64,000 bases of DNA. Origin: Selenomonas sp. oral taxon 920. GTDB taxonomy: Bacteria; Bacillota; Negativicutes; Selenomonadales; Selenomonadaceae. Position numbers and translations under genes: made by a program. The stretch is taken from assembly GCF_001717585.1 (NCBI RefSeq), contig NZ_CP017042.1:533501-597500 (forward strand), read 5' to 3'. Positions 46,301 to 54,934 of this stretch are shown here, in pieces; positions within the stretch are counted from its first letter, which is position 1; the number at the start of each line of letters is the position of its first letter. The notes under the pieces were generated by a model. The model searched no databases, had not been told where the DNA came from, and saw nothing but the letters and a program-made list of their open reading frames with translations.

Positions 46301-46813
46301 TTCGATGAGATCGAGCGGGAACTCGGTGAGATGAATATCGTCGCTGAGGATCTCGGCATCATTACGAGCGAGGTTGAGCGCCTGCGCGATGACTGCGGCT
46401 TCCCCGGCATGAAGATCGTCCACTTCATGCTCGAACCGAATGAGTCGGGGCGCGTCGGTTTCGTCACGCCAGAGAACAGCATCGTCTATACGGGGACGCA
46501 CGACAACAACACGACCGTCGGCTGGTTCACACACGACATTGACGAGGTGCTGCGCGAGACCCTTGCAAACCTCATGGGGACGACCTCCGACCGTCCTAAG
46601 ACCATCTGTAAGCGCCTCATCAAGGCGGCGTATGCCTCGCGTGCACGCATGGCGATCATCCCCATGCAGGATTTCCTCGGACTCGACGAGCGCGCCCGCA
46701 TGAATACGCCCGGTACCGTCGGCATCAACTGGCGGTGGAGCCTCAAGAAGGACTACCTCCTAGAGCTCGACTCAAAGAAACTGAAGGCTCTCTGCGTGCG
46801 GTACCGTCGGTGA
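43364..46813 (+). CDS. Fused alpha-amylase/neopullulanase (GH13) and 4-alpha-glucanotransferase (GH77)
   Basis: A 1149-residue bifunctional glucan enzyme. Residues ~1-135 form a beta-sandwich CBM34-like module. Residues ~140-650 are a GH13 barrel: FPDRFARSGD, YDTGDYHKIDP, nucleophile in GWRLDVIDELPP near 350, acid/base in MIGEVWEDA near 380, LIGSHDVQR near 454, then a beta domain. From ~657 (RKAGVLLHPTSLPS) a complete MalQ-type GH77 follows: LPLSPVGYGYSPYQSISAFAG, nucleophile IRIDHFRAFESYW near 947, acid/base IVAEDLGIIT near 993, and TGTHDNNT near 1045. No stop or frameshift separates the parts. The signal peptide is missing, so it is cytoplasmic and should trim and rearrange glycogen-derived dextrins. 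ATG 43364 follows AAGGGAGAGGGTG. Confidence 0.9.
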   Translation: MLESYQVEHNSQDIYFRSIVGAAEAGSRLRLGIRIRTFEPIHQVLVRLWQDKAGERLVALETKEGQGEQKFYTAWIDLPDYGCLVWYYFIITAESGTYFYGNNPEMLGGVGTLSTEAPASYQITIYNKGARTPDWFKNSVMYQIFPDRFARSGDTIVKKKGAVIRTDWTDDPMYLKDPDTKEIIAYDFFGGNLRGVMEKLDYLKKLGISCIYFNPVFESESNHHYDTGDYHKIDPVLGDIEDFRALVTAAEERGIRIILDGVFSHTGSNSIYFNRQHQYSSLGAYQSKESPYYSWYHFRSYPNEYDCWWNFDTLPNVNETDPDYMDFVITGKDSVLHHWMNEGIAGWRLDVIDELPPTFSKTFFAELKKRNPDAVMIGEVWEDASNKVAYGTPREYLSGNEMDSAMNYPLRTMMLDFLTGAIDGRQTARRLASQIENYPKENLYAMMNLIGSHDVQRAITVLAGVPYYEGMPAIEQSRVRMTDEQFDLGSRRLLMATLWQMTYPGVPSVYYGDEIGMQGFKDPFNRRPYDWEHGNKDIRSWFERFIAIRNENDALRTGDILPLYGAGDVIAYARTIRSGYDVFNQEKEDGVFIAAFNRNLTETLTIEVDVSDFACGVFEDAFKPSRTYEVERGHLRIKIPPLFGLLLRQRKEPQRWERKAGVLLHPTSLPSKYGVGDFGEEAYRFLDFLAEAGQKIWQILPLSPVGYGYSPYQSISAFAGNIMLIDLDELAARGWLTEKDLFLPYEANTAFIDFERVKQFKKDMLEKAFRAFRKTSAQDKAFQDFCKREAYWLDDYALFHAGKKAYERAPWTEWPEEIRRRDPAALKELAERQRDEVELDRFKQYVFHLQWNRLHDYAKKKGIEILGDMPIFIAQDSADAWANQQLFDLNEDGTPRTVAGVPPDYFAANGQLWGNPQYNWDAMKAENYAWWKRRFRKLREQVDIIRIDHFRAFESYWSVDGKAETAINGHWIKGPGKPFFDEIERELGEMNIVAEDLGIITSEVERLRDDCGFPGMKIVHFMLEPNESGRVGFVTPENSIVYTGTHDNNTTVGWFTHDIDEVLRETLANLMGTTSDRPKTICKRLIKAAYASRARMAIIPMQDFLGLDERARMNTPGTVGINWRWSLKKDYLLELDSKKLKALCVRYRR

Positions 46814-46862
46814 GAGAAATCGTGACCAAGGAGCTGTCGCACGGGACAAATGTGCAGTGACT

Positions 46863-46912
46863 AAAAAGTTAGACCTGAAAGCGCAGGAAAGCGCTTTCAG
46901 GTCTAACTTTTT
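46863..46912. terminator. Strong bidirectional terminator after the GH13-GH77 gene
   Basis: A perfect 22-bp stem (46863-46884 with 46891-46912) and 6-base loop, flanked by A5 and T5; serves both convergent operons. Confidence 0.92.
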
Positions 46913-46951
46913 GGGGGCACTACAGATCCCAGCCTTTTATATTTATCGTCT

Positions 46952-48568
46952 TTAGAGTGCAGCACGCAGGAGGTTCTTTGTATATCCATCACACGGCTCT
47001 TGGAGAACGCGCGGTGTTGCGCCCTGCTCGACGATGCGTCCATTCTGCATGATGAGGACGCGGTCGGCGATGGAGCTGACGAGCGGAAGATCGTGCGAGA
47101 TGAAGAGGAGACTCATGCCGTGCTCCCGCTGCAGATGCAGGAGCAGGGCGATGATCTTTGCCTGTACGGATACGTCGAGTGCCGAGGTCGCCTCATCGCA
47201 GACGAGGATTTCGGGATGAACCGCCATCGCGCGTGCAATCGCCGCCCGCTGGCACTCGCCGCCGCTCATCTCGTGCGGATAGCGATCCGCGTATGCGGCG
47301 GGCAGTCCGACCTCGGCGAGGAGTTCGGCGACGCGCCGTTTGGTGTCGCGTTCATCAGGCGTACACAGGCGGCAGATGGTTTCGCCAATCATCGCGCCGA
47401 CGGTGCGGCGCGGGTTGAACGAGCCGGGGGCATCCTGAAACACCATCTGGATGCGGGTGTAGAGGGCGCGGCGTTCCTTTCCGCGTGTGTGCGTGATGTC
47501 CTTGCCGTCGAGGAGAATATTCCCGCCCGTCGGCAGATGCAGCCCCGTGAGGAGCTTTGCAACGGTGGATTTGCCGCTGCCGCTCTCGCCGACGATGCCG
47601 AGCAGTTCGCGCCGCGCGAGGGAAAAGGAGATGCTGTCGACTGCCTGAACGCGCCCCGCCGTATCGTCAAAATGCATGGAGACATTTTCAAAGCGCAGGA
47701 ATGTGTCCCTGCCATTGGATTTCTTTTCTTCCTGACGGGGAGCAAAGCTGTCCTCTATGTGATGGCGGCGGTCGCAGCCATCATGTGCCGCTGCATACAT
47801 TTTCGGTACTGCTGCAATCAGGCTTTGTGTGTATGGATGCTGCGGATTTTCGAGCACCTCCGTGACACTGCCCTGCTCGACGATCTTTCCTTTGCACATG
47901 ACGGCGACGCGGTCGGCGATGTGCCGTACGACGCCGATGTTGTGCGTGATGAGGAGAATTGCCGTACCCGTGCGCTCCTTGAGTGCGTGCAGCTCGTCCA
48001 GTACCTGCAGCTGGATCGTCGCATCGAGTGCCGAGGTCGGCTCATCGGCGAGGAGGAGCTGCGGGCGCAGGATGACGGCGAGTGCGATGGCTGCACGCTG
48101 TGCCATGCCGCCCGACAGCTCGAACGGATAGGCAGAGAGGATACGGTGTGCATCGGCAAAACCCATGCCGCCGAATACCTCTGCCGCGCGTGCGTAGATT
48201 TCCTCACGCGACAGATCGGTGTGTGCACGCATCGTCTCAACGAGCTGCGTGCCAATCCGCCGCGCAGGGTTCAGCGATGCACCCGCGTACTGAAACACCA
48301 TCGCGATCTCCTCGCCGCGCAGCCTGCGCCGCTCTCCCTCGGAGAGTACGGCTAGGTTCTTCGTGTCAAAGGAGACCGTACCCGCGTGAATCTCGGTGGA
48401 GAGTCCGCGGATCTGCACGATTGCCTTGAGCAGGGTAGACTTCCCGCTGCCGCTCTCACCGACGATACCAAGCACCTCGCCCGTGTGAAGGCTGATGCTG
48501 ATGTCCTCGATCACGGCATCGCCGCCGTACCCCGCAGTCAAATGGTCAATTCGTAAGAGTTCCTGCAT
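46952..48568 (-). CDS. ABC transporter ATPase, two fused domains (DppD-DppF type)
   Basis: A 538-residue cytoplasmic protein with two complete nucleotide-binding domains in one chain. Domain 1 has Walker A GESGSGKST near 38, signature LSGGMAQR near 150 and Walker B LLLADEPTSALD. A ~25-residue linker (SFAPRQEEKKSNGRD) leads to domain 2 with Walker A GESGSGKST near 330, signature MSGGECQR and LVCDEATSALD. Both keep His-loops (LLITHN, LFISHD). It is the motor for the permeases and binding protein encoded upstream. In most peptide/nickel systems the two ATPases are separate. ATG 48568 lies 31 bases after the binding-protein stop. Confidence 0.93.
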   Translation of the reverse strand: MQELLRIDHLTAGYGGDAVIEDISISLHTGEVLGIVGESGSGKSTLLKAIVQIRGLSTEIHAGTVSFDTKNLAVLSEGERRRLRGEEIAMVFQYAGASLNPARRIGTQLVETMRAHTDLSREEIYARAAEVFGGMGFADAHRILSAYPFELSGGMAQRAAIALAVILRPQLLLADEPTSALDATIQLQVLDELHALKERTGTAILLITHNIGVVRHIADRVAVMCKGKIVEQGSVTEVLENPQHPYTQSLIAAVPKMYAAAHDGCDRRHHIEDSFAPRQEEKKSNGRDTFLRFENVSMHFDDTAGRVQAVDSISFSLARRELLGIVGESGSGKSTVAKLLTGLHLPTGGNILLDGKDITHTRGKERRALYTRIQMVFQDAPGSFNPRRTVGAMIGETICRLCTPDERDTKRRVAELLAEVGLPAAYADRYPHEMSGGECQRAAIARAMAVHPEILVCDEATSALDVSVQAKIIALLLHLQREHGMSLLFISHDLPLVSSIADRVLIMQNGRIVEQGATPRVLQEPCDGYTKNLLRAAL

Positions 48569-48599
48569 GACGCTGCTCCGCTGTACGCTGTGTGTGCGC

Positions 48600-50123
48600 T
48601 CACTTCTTATCCAGATCCTTTGTTACATGGTAGTAATCGCTCGGCGTGGAGAGGAACCCCGTGACCTTTTTCGAGATGCCGATCTGCATGTTGTTGAAGC
48701 CAATGAAGTCCATCGCCGCATCGTCGATCACCTGCTGCTGAATGTGGTTGACGAGTGCGATGCGCTTTGTCGGGTCAAATGTATTCGGCAGGTCGGACAG
48801 CAGCTGCTCCACGACGGGATTGTCATAGTGCCCGAAATTCGATATGCCCTTTGCACTGAGGCTGTCGCGCAGGAATGCGTACGGGTCGCCCGTCGGCATG
48901 GTGATGACGGAGTAGAGGGAGAGCTCAAACTCGCCGGGCTTGAGATACGTTGACTTTTCATGTGAGACGATATTGATGTTGATGCCGATTTTCTTGAGCT
49001 GTGCCTGCATCTCCGTTGTGATGTTCTCGTTGAAGAGCCGCTTGTAGACACCCATCTCGACGGTGAGCGGCTTGCCGTTTTTCTCGACGATGCCGTCGCC
49101 GTCTGTGTCCGTATAGCCTGCTGCCGCAAGCACCTGCTTTGCCTTCTCGGGATCGTAGGAACGCGCCTTGAGTGCGGGATCGCCATAGGGCGTGGAGGCG
49201 AGGAACGCACTGTTCGATGCGGTCATTGCGCCCTTCAGGTACTGGTCGCCGATGGTCTTTTTGTCCACGCCGTACATGATCGCCTGACGAACTGCGGGAT
49301 CGGTGAGCTTATCGAGGTTCATGTAGAGCTGATAGGTACGCGTCTGCGGTGTTTTGACCACCGTAAACTTGTCATTCGCTGCAATCGTCTCTGCCGTCTC
49401 GGGGCTGAGGTCCAGTGCTACATCGATCTCATCACCCTGCAGTGCCATTGCAAGCGTGTTGAAGTCTGCGATCTTCGTGTACTCGACCTCGTCGACCTTC
49501 ACGTCGCCGCCCCAATACTTCGTGTTCTTCGTCATAACGGCGTGCTTGTCTGCTTCAAAGCTGCTCATGACAAACGGACCTGTGCATACGGGGGCATTGT
49601 CAAAGTCCTTTGTGCCCGCAACGTCGACGATGACAGCGTACGGATCGCACAGATCGTTGACGAGGGTCGCATACGGCGCTTTCGTACGGATCGTGAGGAC
49701 ATTTCCCTCTGCCGTGTACTCTGCATCCTTCAGCCATGCGGCGCGGTCATTCGTCTCCGCCGTGCGTTTGAGCGAGGCGATGACCTTGTCCGCCGTCATC
49801 TTCTCCCCGTTGGAGAACGTGACATTATCTTTTAGTGTGATGCGCCAGACGGTCGGTTCGACATTCTCCGCCTTTTCAGCGAGCCACGGCTGCGGCGCCA
49901 TCTCATCGTCGAGGCGGAAGAGTGTTTCGCCCACGCCGTAGCGTACGGCGTACCAGCCCATCCACTCCTTCGCGGGATCCATCGTACTCGTCACGGCAAC
50001 TGTGCCGCCGACGCGCACGATTTTCTTGCTGTCTGCCGCCTGATCCGAGCCGCCGCAGCCGCTCATCGTGAGCGGAACGGCGAGCAGCAGTGCGGCACAG
50101 AGACATTTCAGTGTTTTGTTCAT
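48600..50123 (-). CDS. ABC transporter substrate-binding lipoprotein (peptide/nickel family)
   Basis: Family 5 extracytoplasmic binding protein (DppA/NikA/OppA), 507 residues. A lipoprotein signal with lipobox MSGC places the acylated Cys at residue 23. Hallmarks include GVGETLFRLDDEMAPQPWLAE, the family signature ITLKDNVTFSNGEKMTADKV near 103 and APVCTGPFVMSSFE near 180. Peptide, nickel-chelate and opine transporters share this fold, so the ligand is uncertain. The frame continues upstream to 50177, but ATG 50123 has AGGAGGAACC and a proper signal peptide. The stem-loop at 50230-50278 separates it from the permease genes. Confidence 0.92.
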   Translation of the reverse strand: MNKTLKCLCAALLLAVPLTMSGCGGSDQAADSKKIVRVGGTVAVTSTMDPAKEWMGWYAVRYGVGETLFRLDDEMAPQPWLAEKAENVEPTVWRITLKDNVTFSNGEKMTADKVIASLKRTAETNDRAAWLKDAEYTAEGNVLTIRTKAPYATLVNDLCDPYAVIVDVAGTKDFDNAPVCTGPFVMSSFEADKHAVMTKNTKYWGGDVKVDEVEYTKIADFNTLAMALQGDEIDVALDLSPETAETIAANDKFTVVKTPQTRTYQLYMNLDKLTDPAVRQAIMYGVDKKTIGDQYLKGAMTASNSAFLASTPYGDPALKARSYDPEKAKQVLAAAGYTDTDGDGIVEKNGKPLTVEMGVYKRLFNENITTEMQAQLKKIGININIVSHEKSTYLKPGEFELSLYSVITMPTGDPYAFLRDSLSAKGISNFGHYDNPVVEQLLSDLPNTFDPTKRIALVNHIQQQVIDDAAMDFIGFNNMQIGISKKVTGFLSTPSDYYHVTKDLDKK

Positions 50124-50229
50124 GGTTCCTCCTATTAGAAATGCAAGGAATGATAATATGTGGTAATATGATGCCATGTCCTAAAGCGAACCCTAGTGGA
50201 GCAAACGGAGAAAAGCGTGCGACCCGCCC

Positions 50230-50278
50230 CCTGCGGATTTCTTTCGTTCAAGCGAAGCGCGTTTAAGAAGTCCGCAGG
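50230..50278 (-). repeat. Large inverted repeat between permease and binding-protein genes
   Basis: CCTGCGGATTTCTT (50230-50243) and AAGAAGTCCGCAGG (50265-50278) form a 14-bp stem with one G-T-type pair and a 21-base loop. It sits in a 228-base gap within the operon and could set unequal expression of the binding protein. Confidence 0.55.
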
Positions 50279-50351
50279 TATTTAGGTGGACGAGCACGCG
50301 CCCGTTTGCGTAACGAGGTGTTTGCGTAGGACTTGCATCATAAAACTGCCT

Positions 50352-51185
50352 TTACACTCGTTTTTCCCGCGTCTTGGGATCGAGCAGATCCCGCAGCTGA
50401 TCGCCAAACATATTGAACACCATCATGACGGTGACCATCACCGCGCTCGGCGCGAGTGCCGCCCACGGTGCCTGCTGCAGATACTTCTGTCCCTCGCTGA
50501 TCATTGCGCCCCACTCGGCGGCGGGGATCTGAACGCCGATGCCGAGGTAGGACAGCCCCGCGAGGCCCATCATCATCGTGCTGACGTGGAGAACGGCGGT
50601 GACGATGAGCGGTCCTGCGATGTTTGGCAGGATGTGCCCGAAGAGGATGCGCGCGTCTGTACAACCCGAGAGGCGTGCCGCCTGTATGTAGGTCTCCTCC
50701 TTTACCGCGACGGCAGCACTGCGCGCAATGCGTGCGTACTGCGTCCACGTCGTAACGATGAGTGCAAGCATGGCATTGACAAGACCGCCGCCGAGAACGC
50801 CCGCCACTGCGATTGCAAGCACGATATCGGGAAATGCCTGAAATACATCGGTGATGCGCATAAGCACTGCGTCCATGCGTCCGCGATAGTAGCCCGAGAG
50901 CAGTCCAATGAGACTTCCCAGCGAGCCGGCGATGAGAATGATGAAGAGGGCGGCGAAAATTGAAGTTTTCCCGCCCGCGAGAATGCGCGAGAGAATGTCT
51001 CTGCCGTAGTTGTCCGTGCCGAGGAGATGCTCTGCAGACGGTGCTTTTAGAATCAGCTGCGGATCGGTCGCATATGGATCGTAGGGCGCAAGCTGCGCGG
51101 AGAAGAGACTTGCGATGAGAATGAATGCTGCCAAAAGCGTGAGCAATCGAAAGAGCAGCGGTGTATGCAGAAAGAAGTTCATCAT
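50352..51185 (-). CDS. ABC transporter permease (DppC/NikC type)
   Basis: Inner-membrane permease, 277 residues. A first membrane segment (~15-33) is followed by the OppC N-terminal region with the hallmark HLLGTDNYGRDILSRILAGG near 53. Five further segments belong to the BPD_transp_1 domain, with the EAA loop as AARLSGCTDARILFGHILPN near 180. The C-terminus ends in GDQLRDLLDPKTREKRV, typical of DppC. ATG 51185 directly follows the upstream permease stop (adjacent bases), so translation is coupled. Confidence 0.93.
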   Translation of the reverse strand: MMNFFLHTPLLFRLLTLLAAFILIASLFSAQLAPYDPYATDPQLILKAPSAEHLLGTDNYGRDILSRILAGGKTSIFAALFIILIAGSLGSLIGLLSGYYRGRMDAVLMRITDVFQAFPDIVLAIAVAGVLGGGLVNAMLALIVTTWTQYARIARSAAVAVKEETYIQAARLSGCTDARILFGHILPNIAGPLIVTAVLHVSTMMMGLAGLSYLGIGVQIPAAEWGAMISEGQKYLQQAPWAALAPSAVMVTVMMVFNMFGDQLRDLLDPKTREKRV

Positions 51186-52118
51186 TTAAAGATCCTTGAT
51201 TCTCGGATTGAAATAGCGATACGAGAGGTCGGCGAGCAGGTTCACAAGGAAAAATGCCAGTGCCATCCAGACCACCACCGCCTGAATGACGGGATAGTCA
51301 CGGCTCGTGATCGCCGTCATGATGAGACTGCCAATGCCCGGCCAGTTAAAGATCGTCTCAATAATGACTGTTCCGCCGAGCAGCGAGCCAATGGAAATAC
51401 CCGTGAGCGTGATGACAATGACCATGATGTTCTTGAGGACGTTGCGGAATAGGATCACGCGCTCCGGAATGCCGCGTGCACGAAGCCCTATGACATAGTC
51501 CTTAGCCAGCTCGTCGAGGGCTGCCGCGCGAATCTGGCGAATGTAGCGCGAGGACATGACGAGCGCGAGCGAGAGCGCGGGCAGTACCATGCCGATCGGT
51601 TTCGTGGTCGCAAGGACCGGAATCCAGCCGAGCCGATAAGAAAAGATAAACATAAGGACAATCCCGATGATAAAGCCGGGCGTTGCGTTGCCGATGAAGG
51701 TCAGAAAGCGAATGACATAGTCCACGCGGCCGTTGCGGCATGCGGCGATGGCGATGCCGAGCGGCAGGGAGATGAGGAGGGTGAGCCCCATCGCCGTACC
51801 TGCCATACGGAGCGTGTAGGGGAGTGCCTTCCAAAACGTCACAGCGACAGGAAGATCGGTGATGTAGGATGTGCCCATATCGCCTTGGAGGAAATGCACG
51901 AGCCAGCGTCCGTACTGCACGAGAAAGGGCTGATCGAGCCCCATTTCCGAACGCATCCGCTCCACGAGCTGCGGATCGGCGGCGACACCGCCCGCTGAGA
52001 GACGGATGCCGACGGGATCGCCGGGAGCGATGTAGATAAGACCGAAGGAGAGAAGTGTGATGCCGAAAAATACAGGGATGAATTGCAGACAGCGACCGAG
52101 AAGCGTCTTGTATGTCAT
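51186..52118 (-). CDS. ABC transporter permease (DppB/NikB type)
   Basis: Inner-membrane permease, 310 residues, first gene of the operon. The OppB N-terminal region ends in APGDPVGIRLSAGG, then MGLDQPFLVQYGRWL, five or six membrane segments and the EAA loop GLRARGIPERVILFRNVLKN near 203. It ends with TLTGISIGSLLGGTVIIETIF and NPRIKDL. ATG 52118 has only a weak upstream purine stretch. A strong promoter with TTGACA lies 94 bases upstream, in the region shared with divergent serA. Confidence 0.92.
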   Translation of the reverse strand: MTYKTLLGRCLQFIPVFFGITLLSFGLIYIAPGDPVGIRLSAGGVAADPQLVERMRSEMGLDQPFLVQYGRWLVHFLQGDMGTSYITDLPVAVTFWKALPYTLRMAGTAMGLTLLISLPLGIAIAACRNGRVDYVIRFLTFIGNATPGFIIGIVLMFIFSYRLGWIPVLATTKPIGMVLPALSLALVMSSRYIRQIRAAALDELAKDYVIGLRARGIPERVILFRNVLKNIMVIVITLTGISIGSLLGGTVIIETIFNWPGIGSLIMTAITSRDYPVIQAVVVWMALAFFLVNLLADLSYRYFNPRIKDL

Positions 52119-52187
52119 AGGTACTCCATTATATTGTATGTTTTGAAGTGAGTTCTTTTTTCATTTATCTGTCAGACAATAATTTTT

Positions 52188-52217
52188 AGTATATCGCCCA
52201 TGGAAGAAGATTGTCAA
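52188..52217 (-). promoter_or_regulatory. Promoter of the minus-strand ABC operon
   Basis: Minus TTGACA (52217-52212), 18-base spacer, TATACT (52193-52188). Confidence 0.75.
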
Positions 52218-52270
52218 CCGAAGCGTAAAAATATGAATATGTGTGAATTTATCGGCGGTTTCTTAAGTAT

Positions 52271-52300
52271 TTGACACACCTCGCCCCTTTTGTCTATAAT
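52271..52300 (+). promoter_or_regulatory. Promoter of serA
   Basis: Perfect TTGACA (52271-52276), 18-base spacer, perfect TATAAT (52295-52300). A small GCGGCAT/ATGCCGC hairpin (52329-52343) follows in the leader. Confidence 0.8.
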
Positions 52301-52359
52301 GAAACGTATTGTATTGTGTATATAGACCGCGGCATTATGCCGCACTGGAGGGCTGGCGG

Positions 52360-53955
52360 ATGAAGATTTTGGCTGCGGACGGTATTTCACCCGAGGGAAT
52401 CGGACTACTGGCAGAGTATGAGGTCGATGTGCGTGACAAGATCGCGCACGAGGAGCTTCTGGAGATCATCGGCGATTATGATGCGCTCATGGTGCGTTCG
52501 GCCTCGAAGGTGTCGGCGGATGTACTGGCGCGCGCCGATAAACTTAAGATCATCGGACGCGCAGGCGTCGGTGTAGACAACATCGATGTGAAGGCGGCGA
52601 CGGAGCGCGGCATCATTGTCATCAACTCGCCGGGCGGCAATACGATTGCTGCGACGGAGCACACGATGGCGATGATGCTCTCGCTCGCACGCAACATCCC
52701 TGCGGCGGATGCAACGATGCACGCGGGCGCGTGGGATCGCAAGGCATTCGTCGGCGTGGAACTGCGCGGCAAGACGCTCGGTATCATCGGCATGGGGCGC
52801 ATCGGCAGCGGCGTTGCAAAGCGTGCACTTGCCTTTGATATGAATATCATTGCGTATGATCCGTACATCAATGAGGAACGTGCAAAGGCGCTTGGCGTGA
52901 CTGTAGGGACGCTCGACGATATCTTTGCGGCGGCGGACTTTGTCACGGTACATATGCCGCTCACGAAGGAGACGCGCGGTATGATCTCGATGCCGGAGCT
53001 GCGTAAGATGAAGAAGGGCGTGCGTCTCGTCAACTGTGCGCGCGGCGGCATTATCAACGAAAGTGATTTGGCGGCGGCGGTCAAGGATGGGATCGTCGCG
53101 GGGGCGGCAATCGACGTGTTCGAAAGCGAGCCGCTCGCGGAGGATCATCCGCTGCGCGGCGTTCCGGGCATTGTGCTCACGCCGCATCTCGGCGCGTCCA
53201 CGGTGGAGGCGCAGATCGGCGTGTCCGTCGACGTAGCGGAGGGCATTCGCGCGGCACTGCGCGGCGAGCCCGTGACGGCGGCAGTCAATATGGCACCGGT
53301 ATCAAAGGAAGTCATGCGTGTCATTCGTCCCTACATCACGCTCGCAGAGCAGCTCGGCTGCACCGTTTGCTCGCTCGCTGAAGGTCCCATCTCCCATGTG
53401 GAGGTCATCTACAATGGAGAGATTACCGAGGTCAATACGAGTTTTCTCACGACGGCACTCCTCAAGGGAATGCTCAATCCGATCCTCGAGAGCGAGATCA
53501 ACTACGTCAATGCCCCGAGTGTTGCGAAGTCGCGCGGCATCAAGGTAACGGAGATCAAGGAGAAGGAAACCTCGCACTATTCGACGCTCATCACCGTGCG
53601 CGTTACGACGGCGGCGGGTACGGCAGAAGCAGGCACGGCAGAGGTGCAGGGCACACTCTTCGGTACGGAGGGGCGTATTGTGCGGATCAACGGATTCCGT
53701 GTGGATATTGACCCGCACGCACGTCTCCTCATCTGTCCGCACATCAACCGTCCCGGCGTCATCGGCACGGTTGGCTCCATCATGGGCGAGGCGGGCATCA
53801 ACATCTCGTCCATGCAGGTGGGCAAGTCCAAGCGCGAGGGGATGAGCATCATGGCACTCACAATTGATCACGACATCCCCGATGGTACGCTCGCACGCCT
53901 GCTCGCCATCGACGGCATCTTTGATGCGAAACTGGTCAATTTCGAAACGATTTGA
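52360..53955 (+). CDS. serA: D-3-phosphoglycerate dehydrogenase
   Basis: First enzyme of serine synthesis, oxidising 3-phosphoglycerate with NAD+. The 531-residue long form has substrate and NAD domains (~1-315), an intervening ASB domain (~320-445) and a C-terminal ACT domain (~455-531; ICPHINRPGVIGTVGSIMGE) for serine feedback. Key motifs: GRAGVGVDNID near 68, Rossmann GIIGMGRIGSGVAKRA near 145, catalytic Arg in NCARGGIINE and His in LTPHLGAS. The frame is open to 52309; ATG 52360 follows TGGAGGGCTGGCGG. Monocistronic, with its own strong promoter. Confidence 0.96.
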   Translation: MKILAADGISPEGIGLLAEYEVDVRDKIAHEELLEIIGDYDALMVRSASKVSADVLARADKLKIIGRAGVGVDNIDVKAATERGIIVINSPGGNTIAATEHTMAMMLSLARNIPAADATMHAGAWDRKAFVGVELRGKTLGIIGMGRIGSGVAKRALAFDMNIIAYDPYINEERAKALGVTVGTLDDIFAAADFVTVHMPLTKETRGMISMPELRKMKKGVRLVNCARGGIINESDLAAAVKDGIVAGAAIDVFESEPLAEDHPLRGVPGIVLTPHLGASTVEAQIGVSVDVAEGIRAALRGEPVTAAVNMAPVSKEVMRVIRPYITLAEQLGCTVCSLAEGPISHVEVIYNGEITEVNTSFLTTALLKGMLNPILESEINYVNAPSVAKSRGIKVTEIKEKETSHYSTLITVRVTTAAGTAEAGTAEVQGTLFGTEGRIVRINGFRVDIDPHARLLICPHINRPGVIGTVGSIMGEAGINISSMQVGKSKREGMSIMALTIDHDIPDGTLARLLAIDGIFDAKLVNFETI

Positions 53956-53979
53956 GAGGGTTTCAGCCTTTTTCCATAA

Positions 53980-54001
53980 TTGACCTATATGATATAGTCA
54001 A
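53980..54001. promoter_or_regulatory. Imperfect palindrome upstream of htpX
   Basis: TTGAC (53980-53984) and GTCAA (53997-54001) flank TATAT-G-ATATA; possible operator near the htpX promoter. No clear -35/-10 pair could be fixed. Confidence 0.3.
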
Positions 54002-54040
54002 AAGGACAAAGAATCTATCGCAACAAGGAGGCAGAAGCCT

Positions 54041-54910
54041 ATGAACTCAATCAAGACAACGATGCTGATGGCGCTCCTGATGGCACTCATGGTTGCTCTT
54101 GGCGGAATTTTTGCAGGACATACAGGCATGACTGTCATGCTGATCATCGCACTCGGGATGAACTTCTTCTCGTATTGGTTCTCCGACCGCATGGTGCTCA
54201 GCATGTACAACGCGCAGGAGGTCGATCGTTCGAGTGCGCCGGAGCTCTATGGACTCGTCGAAAAGCTCGCGGGGCGTGCGGGACTTCCCATGCCGCGCGT
54301 CTACATCATCAACGAGGATGCACCGAACGCATTTGCAACGGGACGCAACCCGTCGAACGCGGCGGTTGCTGTGACAACGGGACTGATGCGTGCGCTCGAC
54401 TACAATGAAATCTCGGGCGTGCTCGGACATGAGCTCGCGCACGTCAAGCACCGTGACATTCTCATTTCGACCATCGCGGCGACGATGGCGACAGTCATCT
54501 CCTACGCGGCGAGCATCGCCCAGTGGGCGGCGATCTTCGGCGGCGGGCGTTCGAGTGACGATGACCGCGGCGGCATCATCGGGCTCATCGCAACGGCAAT
54601 CATCGCACCGATTGCGGCGGCACTCATCCAGATGGCAATCTCGCGCTCACGCGAGTACAGCGCGGACGAGGGCGGCGCAGAGATCTGCGGCAACCCGAAC
54701 TACCTCGCATCAGCACTTGAGAAGATCGAGTACTACGCCGTGCACGGCGCACCGCTGCCCGAGGCAACGCCCGCCACGGCGCATATGTGCATCATCAACC
54801 CGCTGACGGGGCGTGACATCTCGTTCAAGAGCCTGTTCTCGACCCATCCCGATACGCAGGAGCGCATCGCGCGTCTGCGTGAGCAAGCGCAGCGGATGAA
54901 CATTCGCTGA
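54041..54910 (+). CDS. htpX: Zinc metalloprotease HtpX
   Basis: Membrane-bound M48 protease that removes misfolded membrane proteins. The 289-residue protein starts with two membrane segments (~8-26 and ~29-47). The zinc site HELAH is at ~130 ([14 protein letters not shown]), followed by two more hydrophobic stretches, and the third ligand Glu in [13 protein letters not shown] near 205. [20 protein letters not shown] near 83 and the late [13 protein letters not shown] are also standard. ATG 54041 follows AAGGAGGCAGAAGCC. Closed by a strong terminator. Confidence 0.95.
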   Translation: MNSIKTTMLMALLMALMVALGGIFAGHTGMTVMLIIALGMNFFSYWFSDRMVLSMYNAQEVDRSSAPELYGLVEKLAGRAGLPMPRVYIINEDAPNAFATGRNPSNAAVAVTTGLMRALDYNEISGVLGHELAHVKHRDILISTIAATMATVISYAASIAQWAAIFGGGRSSDDDRGGIIGLIATAIIAPIAAALIQMAISRSREYSADEGGAEICGNPNYLASALEKIEYYAVHGAPLPEATPATAHMCIINPLTGRDISFKSLFSTHPDTQERIARLREQAQRMNIR

Positions 54911-54934
54911 ATATAATACCGAATACAACACCAG

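Noticed and set aside
43364-46813. Frameshift or missed stop separating amylase and MalQ into two genes
   Set aside because: The frame is continuous and both catalytic parts are complete, with no ribosome-binding site and start at the junction better than chance.
46863-46912. The 22-bp perfect hairpin as an insertion-sequence end or transposon remnant
   Set aside because: It stands once, between convergent operons, with A and T tracts as expected for a strong bidirectional terminator; no transposase fragment or target duplication is visible.
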